Both the position numbers and the translations under genes were made by a program. Source: Megalonaias nervosa (taxonomy: Eukaryota > Mollusca > Bivalvia > Unionida > Unionidae). From it: a DNA stretch of 64,000 nucleotides. The stretch covers positions 1-64,000 of the forward strand of contig JAECUM010003233.1 of NCBI GenBank assembly GCA_016617855.1. The letters run 5' to 3'. Of this stretch, positions 54,463 through 64,000 are shown piece after piece (the stretch's first letter is position 1; each line of letters starts with the position of its first letter). The notes under the pieces were generated by a model that worked only from the letters and a program-made list of their open reading frames with translations, did no database searches and had not been told where the DNA came from.

Positions 54463-56714
54463 TTTAAACACGATATTAAACTATCTTTTATTACAACGTG
54501 GAACACTTTCGATTGGTATAAATACGTGATCATTACAATTGCTTAGAGTTTTAAAATCTTTTTCAAATCCATTAAAACTTCCAGTACAACGATGCGTCAG
54601 TAAATTAAATATATCCATTAACAATTCCAGTACACCGATGCATCGGTAAATTTCGCTGTTTTATATTTTAACTTTTTCAGTTCATCATATTCATACATGT
54701 ATTTTCGTAGAATACTTTTACAGTCAGGTCATTTGATTATTCTTGCTTCTGGCGTTTTAACAGTTCTTGCAGTTAATGTTTGTTGTATCAAATACGCACG
54801 ACGTTTAAGCAATCATCATTGAGTGAATTTGTGCTTCGTTACACAGAAAATCTGTCTCTATGCACAATTAAAGCGCATCTAGTGATGAAGTTTATAGTCC
54901 AGATGGTTTTGGGGGGTTTTGTTCTCAGCTTTGATGGCTTAGGGCGTACTGAGTCAGTGTCGTGGCTGATAACGAGATATTACATCATCCGCTTCGAGAG
55001 GTACTACATTTGTTTCCATCACAGGTTATTAATTTATATCATGTACAAAGGAGTATGCATTAAACTCTTAGATGAGAAGGAAGTGATTCACTTGTAACAT
55101 ACCTGAATTGATCAAATTGCAGATTTTAAGCACGCAAGGATCAGATGTAACGAGTGTGTCAAAGATGGTCTTGTTGCAAATCAATGCCAATCATCGTATA
55201 ACTGTCTTTACACCCTAATTCCTTTGTTTAAGGTAAGGGCTTTAAATTCGGAAACGCTCTGCAAAAACAAAGGATTGTGCTCTTGGGATACACGCCCATC
55301 GTTACACCTTGAGGCCTATGGCACAGAAACTATAATGGTCACCACTAAATAAGCATGTTCTTTAAGCAGTCCTTTCGATGTGAAACTTTGAAAATAAGGC
55401 GGACAGATCGAAAGAATTTAGCGATACCATAAAAAATTTTAAAAAATAATTTATAAAAGCGAAAAAAGGAAATCGAAAATTTAAATGGACCAATTAAACA
55501 AATTTCAAATTTAGGCGCAGTTGCCTCACCGATGTAATTATAAACAGTTCCAAATAAAACAAGGCGAGGAACAGTTCAAATTCTACAATTCCATCATATA
55601 AATAAAATCCTGAAATATTACCTTGATAGCAGTTATTGGAAAAGTAAATATTTAATGATGGAACATTGTATTTTGCAGGATTGGTAATGTCATAAAGATT
55701 AAAAGTAGATCACACACTATATGAAAGGCCGTACAGCTGCGCAGACCACTCAAACGCAGTGTGCAGTCGATTTTCAATCTTCATGACTTCGTGTTACATA
55801 TTACATGAAACGAACAAATTTGGACCAACAGGATTTCTAATTTCCTAAATTCATATCGTATTATATTGCTAACCACCATTAATATTGTGTGCTGAAGAAA
55901 TCTTTGTAGTGTTGTTTACTAGGATTTTAAATAACAGATTTATTAATTTGCAAAGGATCATAAGGTAATTATAGAAGCTCACGCTGATTTTAGGAAAAAT
56001 ATGTCTACAGGTGATAACATTTATATTACATGGCTTGATAACTCATTATATTAATTCACGTAAAAAGATCGTTTTGTGTTTTTGTTGATTTTGCTCAATA
56101 GTTTGATTCTGTTATGGGGGATATCTTATAGTATAAATTACTTAAGTTCGGAGATTCTGTTGTAAGGGATATCTTATAATATAATTCTTACTGACATAGA
56201 AACCCATCTTGGGAAAAAATATTTGGGCATCGTTTGTTTAATAAATAGTCTCGGTCTGGGGAAAGTGTGGAAAATTCAAGCTCTTGGGAACATAAAGGTC
56301 TCTGACCAGTTTAACCAAAATTGGCATTCAAGAATCAGAGAATCTTCAGGAGCTTTATTATACAGAAATTTGTATTGACATGTTGACTACAAGGAGGACT
56401 GGATATAGTAACAGTGACAGTATTTAGAAAAGCCCTTTCAGTAATAATGGTGTCTGCCTTATATATTGAATCAGGGAGATGGGAGAGTCCACCCACCCCA
56501 CCCCCCTTGTGGATCAAATAGTTTGTATTGTTTGCAACGGGCTGGGAGACTGCCAATGTTTTTTTCCCCAAAGAAAGAAGTATATAAACTACTATTTTTG
56601 GAAAGGCCCCAGTGTGTTAAAAAATGATTAAATTAATTAATTCCATGAAACCGACCGAATTTATAAATCTGGGAAATTAAAAGTACTTGATTTAAATAAT
56701 TCGTTTATAAATAT

Positions 56715-56758
<44 letters not shown>

Positions 56759-57080
56759 ATAATAGTAGTAGTAGTAGCAAAAGTAGTAGCAATTATCAAG
56801 TTTATTGTTATTTTCATCTCATCCCCATTTCATTGTTTACTACATGCATTACTAACTCTCATATATCATGTTGAATGTTTTCATGATACTACTGAGAAAA
56901 TCATTTGGAATATTTGTAAATATTGGTAACACTGTATCTGTCTTCTTAAGCTGGGGTCGAGTCCGGGCAATTGTCTTACTTCTCTATGTGATGTCATTAA
57001 TTAATGATATTGTTTTCGATGGATTATCAGCGGGGAAGTAAATAGAAAATAATCCATTGGCAAATCAAAAATATATCGAC
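54463..57080. other. intergenic, only a (TAG)n microsatellite recognised
   Basis: AT-rich unique sequence with (TAG)n at 56717-56780. The 105-codon frame at 54780 shows no motif and starts in AT-rich DNA, so I do not call it a gene. Confidence 0.55.
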
Positions 57081-57084
57081 GCGC

Positions 57085-57151
57085 GTGTGTGTGTGTGTGT
57101 GTGTGTGTGCAATGCATGCATATGTTTGTTTGTGTACACATGTGTATGGAC

Positions 57152-57223
<72 letters not shown>

Positions 57224-57228
57224 GTACA

Positions 57229-57270
<42 letters not shown>
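57085..57270. repeat. compound (GT)n-(AT)n-(GT)n microsatellite
   Basis: GT run, about 65 bp of AT, then GT again. Confidence 0.97.
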
Positions 57271-57274
<4 letters not shown>

Positions 57275-57539
57275 CAAGTGAGCATGAGAATGTTTGCATG
57301 TATACGTAAGTATAAATCTTCAGTATTTATTGCATGCTTGTGCACATAAGTTATATTTGTTTTCCTGTACGCAATAAACGTGCCACCATCAATTCTTATA
57401 GCAAATTGAAATGTATATGTATATACGTGCTGATGGACAATCGACAAAATGCAGATAGAGTTCATATCTTAAAAAGGCATTTTTTAAAACTCTCCACATA
57501 TTTATTTATCAATTTCTTATTGTGAACCAGTTTGTTGTA

Positions 57540-58393
57540 CAACAAGTAGCCTCGTGTATACTATATCTATGTTTTACAACAAGTAGCCTCGTGTATATCA
57601 TATCTATGTTCTACAACAAGTATCCACGTGTATATTATATCTATGTTTTACAACAAGTAGCCTCGTGTATATTATATCTATGTTTAACAACAAGTAGCCT
57701 CGTGTATATTATATCTATGTTTTACAACAAGTAGCCTCGTGTATATTATATCTATGTTTTACAACAAGTATCCTCGTGTATATTATATCTATGTTTTACA
57801 ACAAGTAGCCTCGTGTATATCATATCTATGTTCTACAACAAGTATCCACGTGTATATTATATCAATGTTCTACAACAAGTAGCCTCGTGTATATTATATC
57901 TATGTTTTACAAGTAGCCTCGTGTATATCTATGTTTTACAACAAGTAGCCTCGTGTATATTATATCCATGTTTTACAACAAGTAGCCTCGTGTCTATTAT
58001 ATCTATGTTTTACAACAAGTAGCCTCGTGTATATCTGTTTTACAACAAGCAGCCTCGTGTATATTATATCTATGTTTTACAACAAGTAGCCTCGAGTATA
58101 TTATATCTATGTTTTACAACAAGTAGCCTCCTGTATATCTATGTTTTACAACAAGTAGCCTTGTGTGTATTATATCTATTTTTTACAACATGTAGCCTCG
58201 TGTATATTATATCTATGTTTTACAACAAGTATCCTCGTGTATATTATATCTATGTTTTACAACAAGTAGCCTCGTGTATATTATATCCATGTTTTACAAC
58301 ACGTAGCCTCGTGTATATTATATCTATGTTTTACAACAAGTACCCTAGTGTATATTATATCTTTTACAACAAGTAGCCTCGTGTATATTATAT
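57540..58393. repeat. 37-bp minisatellite, first part
   Basis: About 23 units with GTAGCCTCGTGTATATTATA and TCTATGTTTTACAACAA; shorter units lack the TTATAT piece. It is continued at 59342-60165. Confidence 0.95.
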
Positions 58394-59341
58394 TGTAACC
58401 AGGAAACCCCATGGACTTCAAATTTTCGTTTCATTATTTACTATTTCGTTTCGTTAAAGTTTGTATTGTGATTTTAAATGCTCGGCGGGCTTTGTAGTGC
58501 CATCTATCGTCTTAGTTTTGGGTCACGTGATTCCGCCTGGGTATATACACGGGCCAACTGTGGCTGCTATGGTGGTGTGTTAGGAAGCGGTATAGTGTGA
58601 AGACGTCCCCTGTAGAGAAGCAGTATAACCACCCCGCCAGAGCAAGCACACTTGGTCGTATTACGGTGGACAGGAGAGAGCCGGGCCAGGGAATCAGAAA
58701 AGATTAGGGACAAGGTCTTTCTTCGACCAACAGCCGGGCGCTACAAGGCTCGTCCAAGCAATGCAGAGGTCTTGCGGTAATACAGATTTTTAATGAGGAT
58801 AATTCTTCTCTCTTCATTTCGCACTGTCGTCTCTCTGTCGATCACGATCGCATAACGACTGCGACCACGTCTGCGACCGAGACTGCGACAAGTCGGCGAC
58901 CTGTCGGCGACCCTGTGACAAGTCTGCAACCCAGTCGGCGACCAGAAGAAGACCCAGTCGGCGACAAGTCTGCGACCAGTCGGCGACCCTGCGACCGAGA
59001 CTGCGACAAGTCTGCGACCAGTCGGCGAGTGCGACCAAGTCTGTGCCCAATCTGCGACCCTGCGACAAGTCAGTGACTGCGACCAGTCGGCGACTGCGAC
59101 CAGTCGGCGACCCTGCGACCCTGCGACAAGTCTGCGACCTAGTCGGCGATTGAGACCAAGTCGGTGACACACAAGAAGCCAGGAATAAGACGGTATCCCA
59201 CTGAGGTAGAAATCTGTCACACTCTGGAGTGCCAGTCCTTAGACATATTCAGCGGGGTATCACTCCAACTATAAGACCTATCCTAAAGAACCCGAGATAG
59301 CAAGACTCGGGGCAGTGTAGCCGAGGGAGTGTTCCGCTACA
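58394..59341 (+). mobile_element. solo-LTR-like element, 948 bp, inside the minisatellite
   Basis: Begins TGTAACCAGG and ends CCGCTACA, with ATAT on both sides (58390-58393 and 59342-59345). Removing it restores one regular minisatellite unit. It contains GGGTATATACACGGGCC, a possible promoter, and a GC-rich internal array at 58855-59165 made of words such as GCGACCAGTCGGCGACC. No gene. The TG...CA termini and duplication fit an LTR; orientation is inferred from the TATA-like motif. Confidence 0.7.
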
Positions 59342-60021
59342 ATATCAATGTTCTACAACAAGTAGCCTCGTGTATATCATATCTATGTTTTACAACAAGT
59401 AGCCTCGTGTATATCATATCCATGTATTACAACAAGTTGCCTAGTGTATATCATATTCATGTTTTACAACAAGTAGCCTCGTGTATATCTATGTTTCACA
59501 ACAAGTAGCCTCGTGTATGTTTTACAACAAGTAGCCTCGTGTATATTATATCTGTTTTACAAGTTGCCTCGTGTATATTATATCTATGTTTTACAACAAG
59601 TAGCCTCGTGTATATTATATCTGTTTTACAACAAGTAGTCTCGTGTATATTATATCTATGTTTTACAACAAGTAGCCTCGTGTATATCATATCCATGTTT
59701 TACAACAAGTTGCCTAGTGTATATCATATTCATGTTTTACAACAAGTAGCCTCGTGTATTTATATATGTTTTACAACAAGTAGCCTCGTGTATATCTATG
59801 TTTCACAACAAGTAGCCTCGTGTATGTTTTACAACAAGTAGCCTCGTGTATATTATATCTGTTTTACAAGTTGCCTCGTGTATATTATATCTATGTTTTA
59901 CAACAAGTAGCCTCGTGTATATTATATCTGTTTTACAACAAGTAGTCTCGTGTATATTATATCTATGTTTTACAACAAGTAGCCTGGCGTATATTATATC
60001 TGTTTTACAAGTAGCCTCGTG

Positions 60022-60090
<69 letters not shown>

Positions 60091-60165
60091 TTACAACAAG
60101 TAGCCTCGTGTATATTATATCTATGTTTTACAACAAGTAGCATCGTGTATATTATATCTATGTTA
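59342..60165. repeat. 37-bp minisatellite, second part, with (AT)n
   Basis: Same units as 57540-58393. A block of about 320 bp (59500-59690) recurs at 59805-60000, showing a higher-order duplication. An (AT)n run lies at 60028-60087. Confidence 0.95.
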
Positions 60166-60574
60166 AGTTTATATGAATCATATGGCTTATGGAAAAAATA
60201 TTATATTCCATCATAATTTAATAAATCGACAAACGTTGTGGTTTAGAAGTGAAATCGCATACATCTATTTAAGACGGCACTACGTACATGATCAATGCCA
60301 GTCGGATCATAATTAGGTCACTGCTGGCATCATTCTGAAGAGAATTAACCCAATAAGTGATAAGTTCACCATTATTTAAACCACTGCTTCCTTGAAATGG
60401 AATGATTATTTTCTCATTATAGCTTTCTGGTTATAATCGTAAACGTTTTCTTGTCTAATGAATCCAGTGAAATGGCAGTGATTGTCAAAAACTCTAATTG
60501 TTAGTCTGGAATCTCATTCAAGTATGACAAAATCTTTAGCCCTGCTAGAATCTGACTCAAGGTTAGCAACAGCC
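60166..60574. other. intergenic, nothing recognised
   Basis: Unique sequence without supported features. Confidence 0.5.
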
Positions 60575-60750
60575 GCAGTCCCTGCTAAGGTCTCACTGGA
60601 CAGTTTATCTGGTGAATTTTCATCCGACAATGACCTATTGCAGAAAAATTAGAATAATTTTACACTGATGATACAAATAAAAACAAACTAATGATTTTTG
60701 TAGAAAGTTGCATGTGAGATTTTGACTGCGGCAATCAGGTTAATTTCTTA
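60575..60750 (-). repeat. dispersed repeat, inverted partner of 25964-26125
   Basis: On the minus strand reads GAAATTAACCTGATTGCCGC and onward as in 25964-26125, with small indels near ACTAATGATTTTTGTAG. Confidence 0.75.
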
Positions 60751-61199
60751 CTCAACTGGTGGCTTTTATACTGAACCAACACTGCCTCCAACCCCTCTTT
60801 TTTACATTCATTTTTGACAGCAAAGAGCTATTTTGACTATTTTCCTGTGACAAGGCGGCTAAAAGAATCAGTATGTGCCTTATGCATGAATAAAGTTCAC
60901 TAGAATTATAACAAATTAGCATACTATTCATCACCCCTCAACCATCTCGATTTTTAGACATTTACCTCTGTAGCAGACATACATAAATACCTAAGCCAAG
61001 TCGGCTGTTCATTTGCAGCCCAAGTTAACGCATTTGATCTCCAGTGCTAGTCTAACTGTGACAGGCAGTCACCAAACAAACCAACCCATTTTCAAGCTTA
61101 ACTCAAAGTAAATCTAAACCACATTACAGATTTAGCTTCTGTGTGAATTTATAAATGCTAGGCTTATGATATTTAGGTTCATGCCTTCTACCTTAAAAA
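60751..61199. other. intergenic, nothing recognised
   Basis: Unique sequence without supported features. Confidence 0.5.
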
Positions 61200-61555
61200 T
61201 TAGGGAGGTGTCAAAATACGAAACTATCCAGTGAGACCTAAAATCTCATCTATGCCTAACAAGAACCATAATCCCTGCTGGGATCTCATTCAAGCCTAAC
61301 AAAACCGTTGTGTCCGCTGGAATCTCATTCAAACCTGAGAAAAACCGTAGTCCCGTCTAGAATCCCATTCAAGCCAAACAAAAACCGTATTCTCTGTTGG
61401 AATGTCATTCAAGCTTTACAAAAATTGTACTTTCCGTTCGAATCTCAGTCAAGATTAACAGAAACCGTAGTCCCTGCTGGAATATCATTCAAGCCTAACA
61501 TAAACCGTAGTCTCTGCTGGATTCTCATTCAAGCCTAACAAAAAACCTATTCTCC
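61200..61555. repeat. degenerate minisatellite, about 42-bp unit
   Basis: Seven to eight imperfect units share GGAATCTCATTCAAGCCTAA and AAAACCGTAGTCCC. An isolated related unit occurs near 60530-60600. Confidence 0.85.
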
Positions 61556-61669
61556 ACATTTCGCAGACTTAATTAGAGCCTCCCCTCAGCTACAAACCAA
61601 TCGGGCAATATTCGGAATGAAATATGAAAATTATAATGTAAGTGCTAATTAAACGCTACTCATGGTGTG

Positions 61670-61990
61670 TTGCTGTCTCCTGATAGAATACAATGCTAAA
61701 CGATACCAAAATGGAATTTTGTGTTGCTGTCTCTACAGATAACCCACTGCCAAGTGGTATGAAAATGGAATTGCAGGATGTGTTACTATCTCTACAGATA
61801 ACCCACTGCCAAGTGGTATAAAAATGGAATTGCAGGATGTGTTACTATCTCTACAGATAACCCACTGCCAAGTGGTATGAAAATGGAATTGCAGGATGTG
61901 TTACTATCTCTACAGATAATCCATTGCCAAGTGGTATAAAAATGGAATTGCAGGATGTGTTGCTATCTCTAACGCAATGATAAGTGGTAT
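61670..61990. repeat. 60-bp minisatellite, about five units
   Basis: Units contain CTACAGATAACCCACTGCCA, AGTGGTATGAAAATGGAATT and GCAGGATGTGTTACTATCT; the outer units are degenerate. Confidence 0.92.
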
Positions 61991-62853
61991 AAAAGGAATA
62001 GGACATAACTGCAACACAATCTTCACTTGCTATACATCAGTAGGAACAATATGTGACAGATTTACTGGAACATGGTAAAACTGCAAAAGTTGTATCAACA
62101 TTACACGCCTGACATAAAACAGGCCAAGAAGAAGAAGAACTGAGAAAAGATGTACAAAGACAATATCCGTTCTAAAACGTGTCCCGTTCATTGTTGCAGG
62201 AGTACATAAAGCACAGAGGCAGTGAAAGATGCGGATAGAAATGGCGGAGACAAGAAATTAGATCTAGAAATATTTTCTGCCAGACTTACAGTGAAGAATG
62301 GAAATGAATATGGTCAAGTATGCCAAACCAATATACACATTCATAGGATGTGGATGATTGCGTATATCACTTAAAGTATCATTGTATTCGCTCGATTGAA
62401 CTCGATGACAAACTGTTGAACTAGAACATTCATTATTGCTTTTAAGCTTACACGTATGCTATCCCGTTCCCCCGACATTCTGCAATGCGATACTGGACTT
62501 GAATCCGAGGTGACTCAATGACGTTCAACTATTATCATTGAACTCGCGAAAGTTCGCGTTAACATTCCCTAAGACTAACAAAGCAGGTGGGATTGGAAGC
62601 TTCCGGCTTGGTAGATCACTGATTAAGGTCTAGTTGCGTCCAGTATTTTAAACTGTTGTTATATTTAAAACTATCGAAATATTTTACAATTAGCATGTTA
62701 GATAATTGTATTGAGTCAGAAAATAAATGTCATGCCAAGAGAAGAAACAATTTTGAATAAGACCCAGGACTATCATTTTATAAAGCTTTCTGAATGTTAT
62801 GAATATCTAAGCAAATTTAAAATTAAGCACTAGGATATAGGCAGAAATGTTGT
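61991..62853. other. intergenic, nothing recognised
   Basis: Unique sequence without supported features. Confidence 0.5.
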
Positions 62854-62856
62854 AAA

Positions 62857-63250
62857 GAAAGTGTTGTTGACCTAATCAATTGCAAACCATTATCACTTCA
62901 AACATAAATAGTGCGGTCAGAGTTGGCCTCTAATTTTAGTTTAATATCCCTTAATAGCATAAATGAAGTAAGATTTGGCGTAGATAGAATCATGTTTTGA
63001 ATGAAACTAAAATATGTTATTTCCTTTTTGTTACAATTCGCTTTTATAATGAAGAAAGTGTTGTTGACCTAATCAATTGCAAACCACTATCACTTCAAAC
63101 ATAAATAGTGCTGTCAGAGTTGGCCTCTAATTTTAGTTTAATATCCCTTAATAGCATAAATGAAGTAAGATTTGGCGTAGATAGAATCATGTTTTGAATG
63201 AAACTAAAATATGTTATATCCTTTTTGTTACAATTCGCTTTTATAATGGA
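62857..63250. repeat. 197-bp tandem duplication
   Basis: Two adjacent copies (62857-63053 and 63054-63250) differ at only a handful of positions, for instance CCATTATC against CCACTATC. Confidence 0.93.
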
Positions 63251-63489
63251 GAATGATAATCAACAACTATCAGAGTTCAAATTTTTTATTGAGGCTAGCA
63301 TATCTGTGCTTCTTATTATTACAAAAATATTAAGCACTTAGCAAACAGGTGACTAAAAGAAATAGATCCAGTGCATAATTCAACACAACATGCTGTATAA
63401 GGTCATATCTATGCATATACGAACCAAAAAGAATGTGAATAACATCGCAAAGAGTTAATAATAACTTAAAGAAGACACTGGTAATGGAA

Positions 63490-63540
63490 TAATAATAATA
63501 ATAATAATAATAATATATATATATATATATTATATATTAG
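63490..63540. repeat. (AAT)n and (AT)n microsatellites
   Basis: Short adjacent low-complexity runs. Confidence 0.93.
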
Positions 63541-63654
63541 GGGCACTCTGTGCAATTTCATGAGACAACTTCAATTGCACTTCGTTTGGGGATTCATGTA
63601 GTGATACTTAATTCTCTTGCTCCCATTACTACCTGTATCTCTATCAGATCCTTA

Positions 63655-64000
63655 GTTACTTGTAGTAGTTCAATTTCTGAGTGCAGCTCCTTAGCCAGTT
63701 GCATGGTCAGAGTTAATTTCCTTGTTGCAGCTCCATAGTTAGTTGCACCTTGATTAGTATATGCAGCTCTATAGCTAGTTGCAGTCCCTGTTGCAACTCC
63801 ATAGTTAGTTGCACCTTGATTAGTGTATGCAGCTCCATAGCTAGTTGCAGTCCCTGTTGCAACACCATAGTTGTGCCTTGATTGGTATATGTAGCTCCAT
63901 AGCTAGTTGCAGTCCCTGTTGCAACTCCATAGTTAGTTGCAGTCCCTGTTGCAACTCCATAGATAGCTGCACCGTAATAGGTCTATGCAGCTCCATAGCT
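63655..64000. repeat. degenerate minisatellite of about 60-70 bp, running off the window
   Basis: Units share GCAGCTCCATAGCTAGTTGC and AGTCCCTGTTGCAACTCCAT. The array reaches the end of the window. Confidence 0.88.

Noticed and set aside
54780..55097. 105-codon plus-strand frame
   Set aside because: No recognised motif, no homologue in the window and no promoter; it could be chance in AT-rich sequence.
57001..57465. 154-codon minus-strand frame with His-Thr and Tyr-Ile repeats
   Set aside because: It is a translation of GT/AT microsatellites; no non-repetitive domain.
58741..59220. 159-codon minus-strand frame rich in Arg, Leu and Val
   Set aside because: It lies on the internal tandem array of a solo-LTR-like element; open in more than one frame because the unit length is compatible with all frames.

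Overview
The window looks like nuclear DNA of an invertebrate animal, most probably a mollusc or another lophotrochozoan. The evidence is an AT-rich background crowded with microsatellites and minisatellites, tRNA-headed SINEs, RTE-type LINE pieces, Ty3/gypsy LTR elements, hAT-like MITEs and two Polinton/Maverick giant transposons. I see no host gene. The species call is an inference, not something the sequence proves.

Two Polintons dominate. Copy 1 (806-17153) and copy 2 (33886-50279) are each about 16.4 kb and are bounded by terminal inverted repeats of about 240-275 bp that start AGCA. They share one gene plan. At the left end are an A32-like packaging ATPase (-), a zinc-ribbon/phospholipase-A2-like gene (+, copy 2 only, with a stub in copy 1) and a retrovirus-type integrase (+). 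Converging on the integrase is a very long minus-strand gene: family-B DNA polymerase, superfamily-1 helicase, then a zinc/HNH-like tail. In the centre are a small HNH endonuclease gene (+) and a small plus-strand gene. The right half is a minus-strand block of virion genes: penton-like pieces, a membrane protein, a fibre-like protein with phage-tail-type stalk modules, an adenain-like protease, a small hydrophobic virion protein, the major capsid protein and three further structural-type genes. Nearly every gene carries stops or frameshifts, so both copies are dead. They are far more different from each other than the two ends of either copy are, so they are separate old insertions of related lineages and not one duplicated block.

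Insertions are nested. Copy 1 landed inside a SINE, which flanks it as two halves, and later received a 189-bp hAT-like MITE in its left TIR, a 926-bp solo LTR and an unexplained 1.1-kb insertion. Copy 2 received an RTE-type LINE whose 5' part is inverted, the pattern left by twin priming, inside the ATPase gene. Between the Polintons lie a minisatellite split by another RTE fragment (17230-19935), a 5'-truncated gypsy element with the unusual order protease-integrase-RT-RNase H (21240-25960), whose LTR is related to the solo LTR in copy 1, a second hAT-like MITE, two SINEs and a degraded LINE tail. Right of copy 2 (50280-64000) is repeat country: several minisatellites, one interrupted by a second solo-LTR-like element.

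The most interesting signal is a near-perfect inverted repeat at 8783-9040 in copy 1. Each arm carries a TATA box and, further out, a consensus splice donor pointing outward. It looks like a mirror-image divergent promoter serving the replication genes on one side and a small plus-strand gene on the other.
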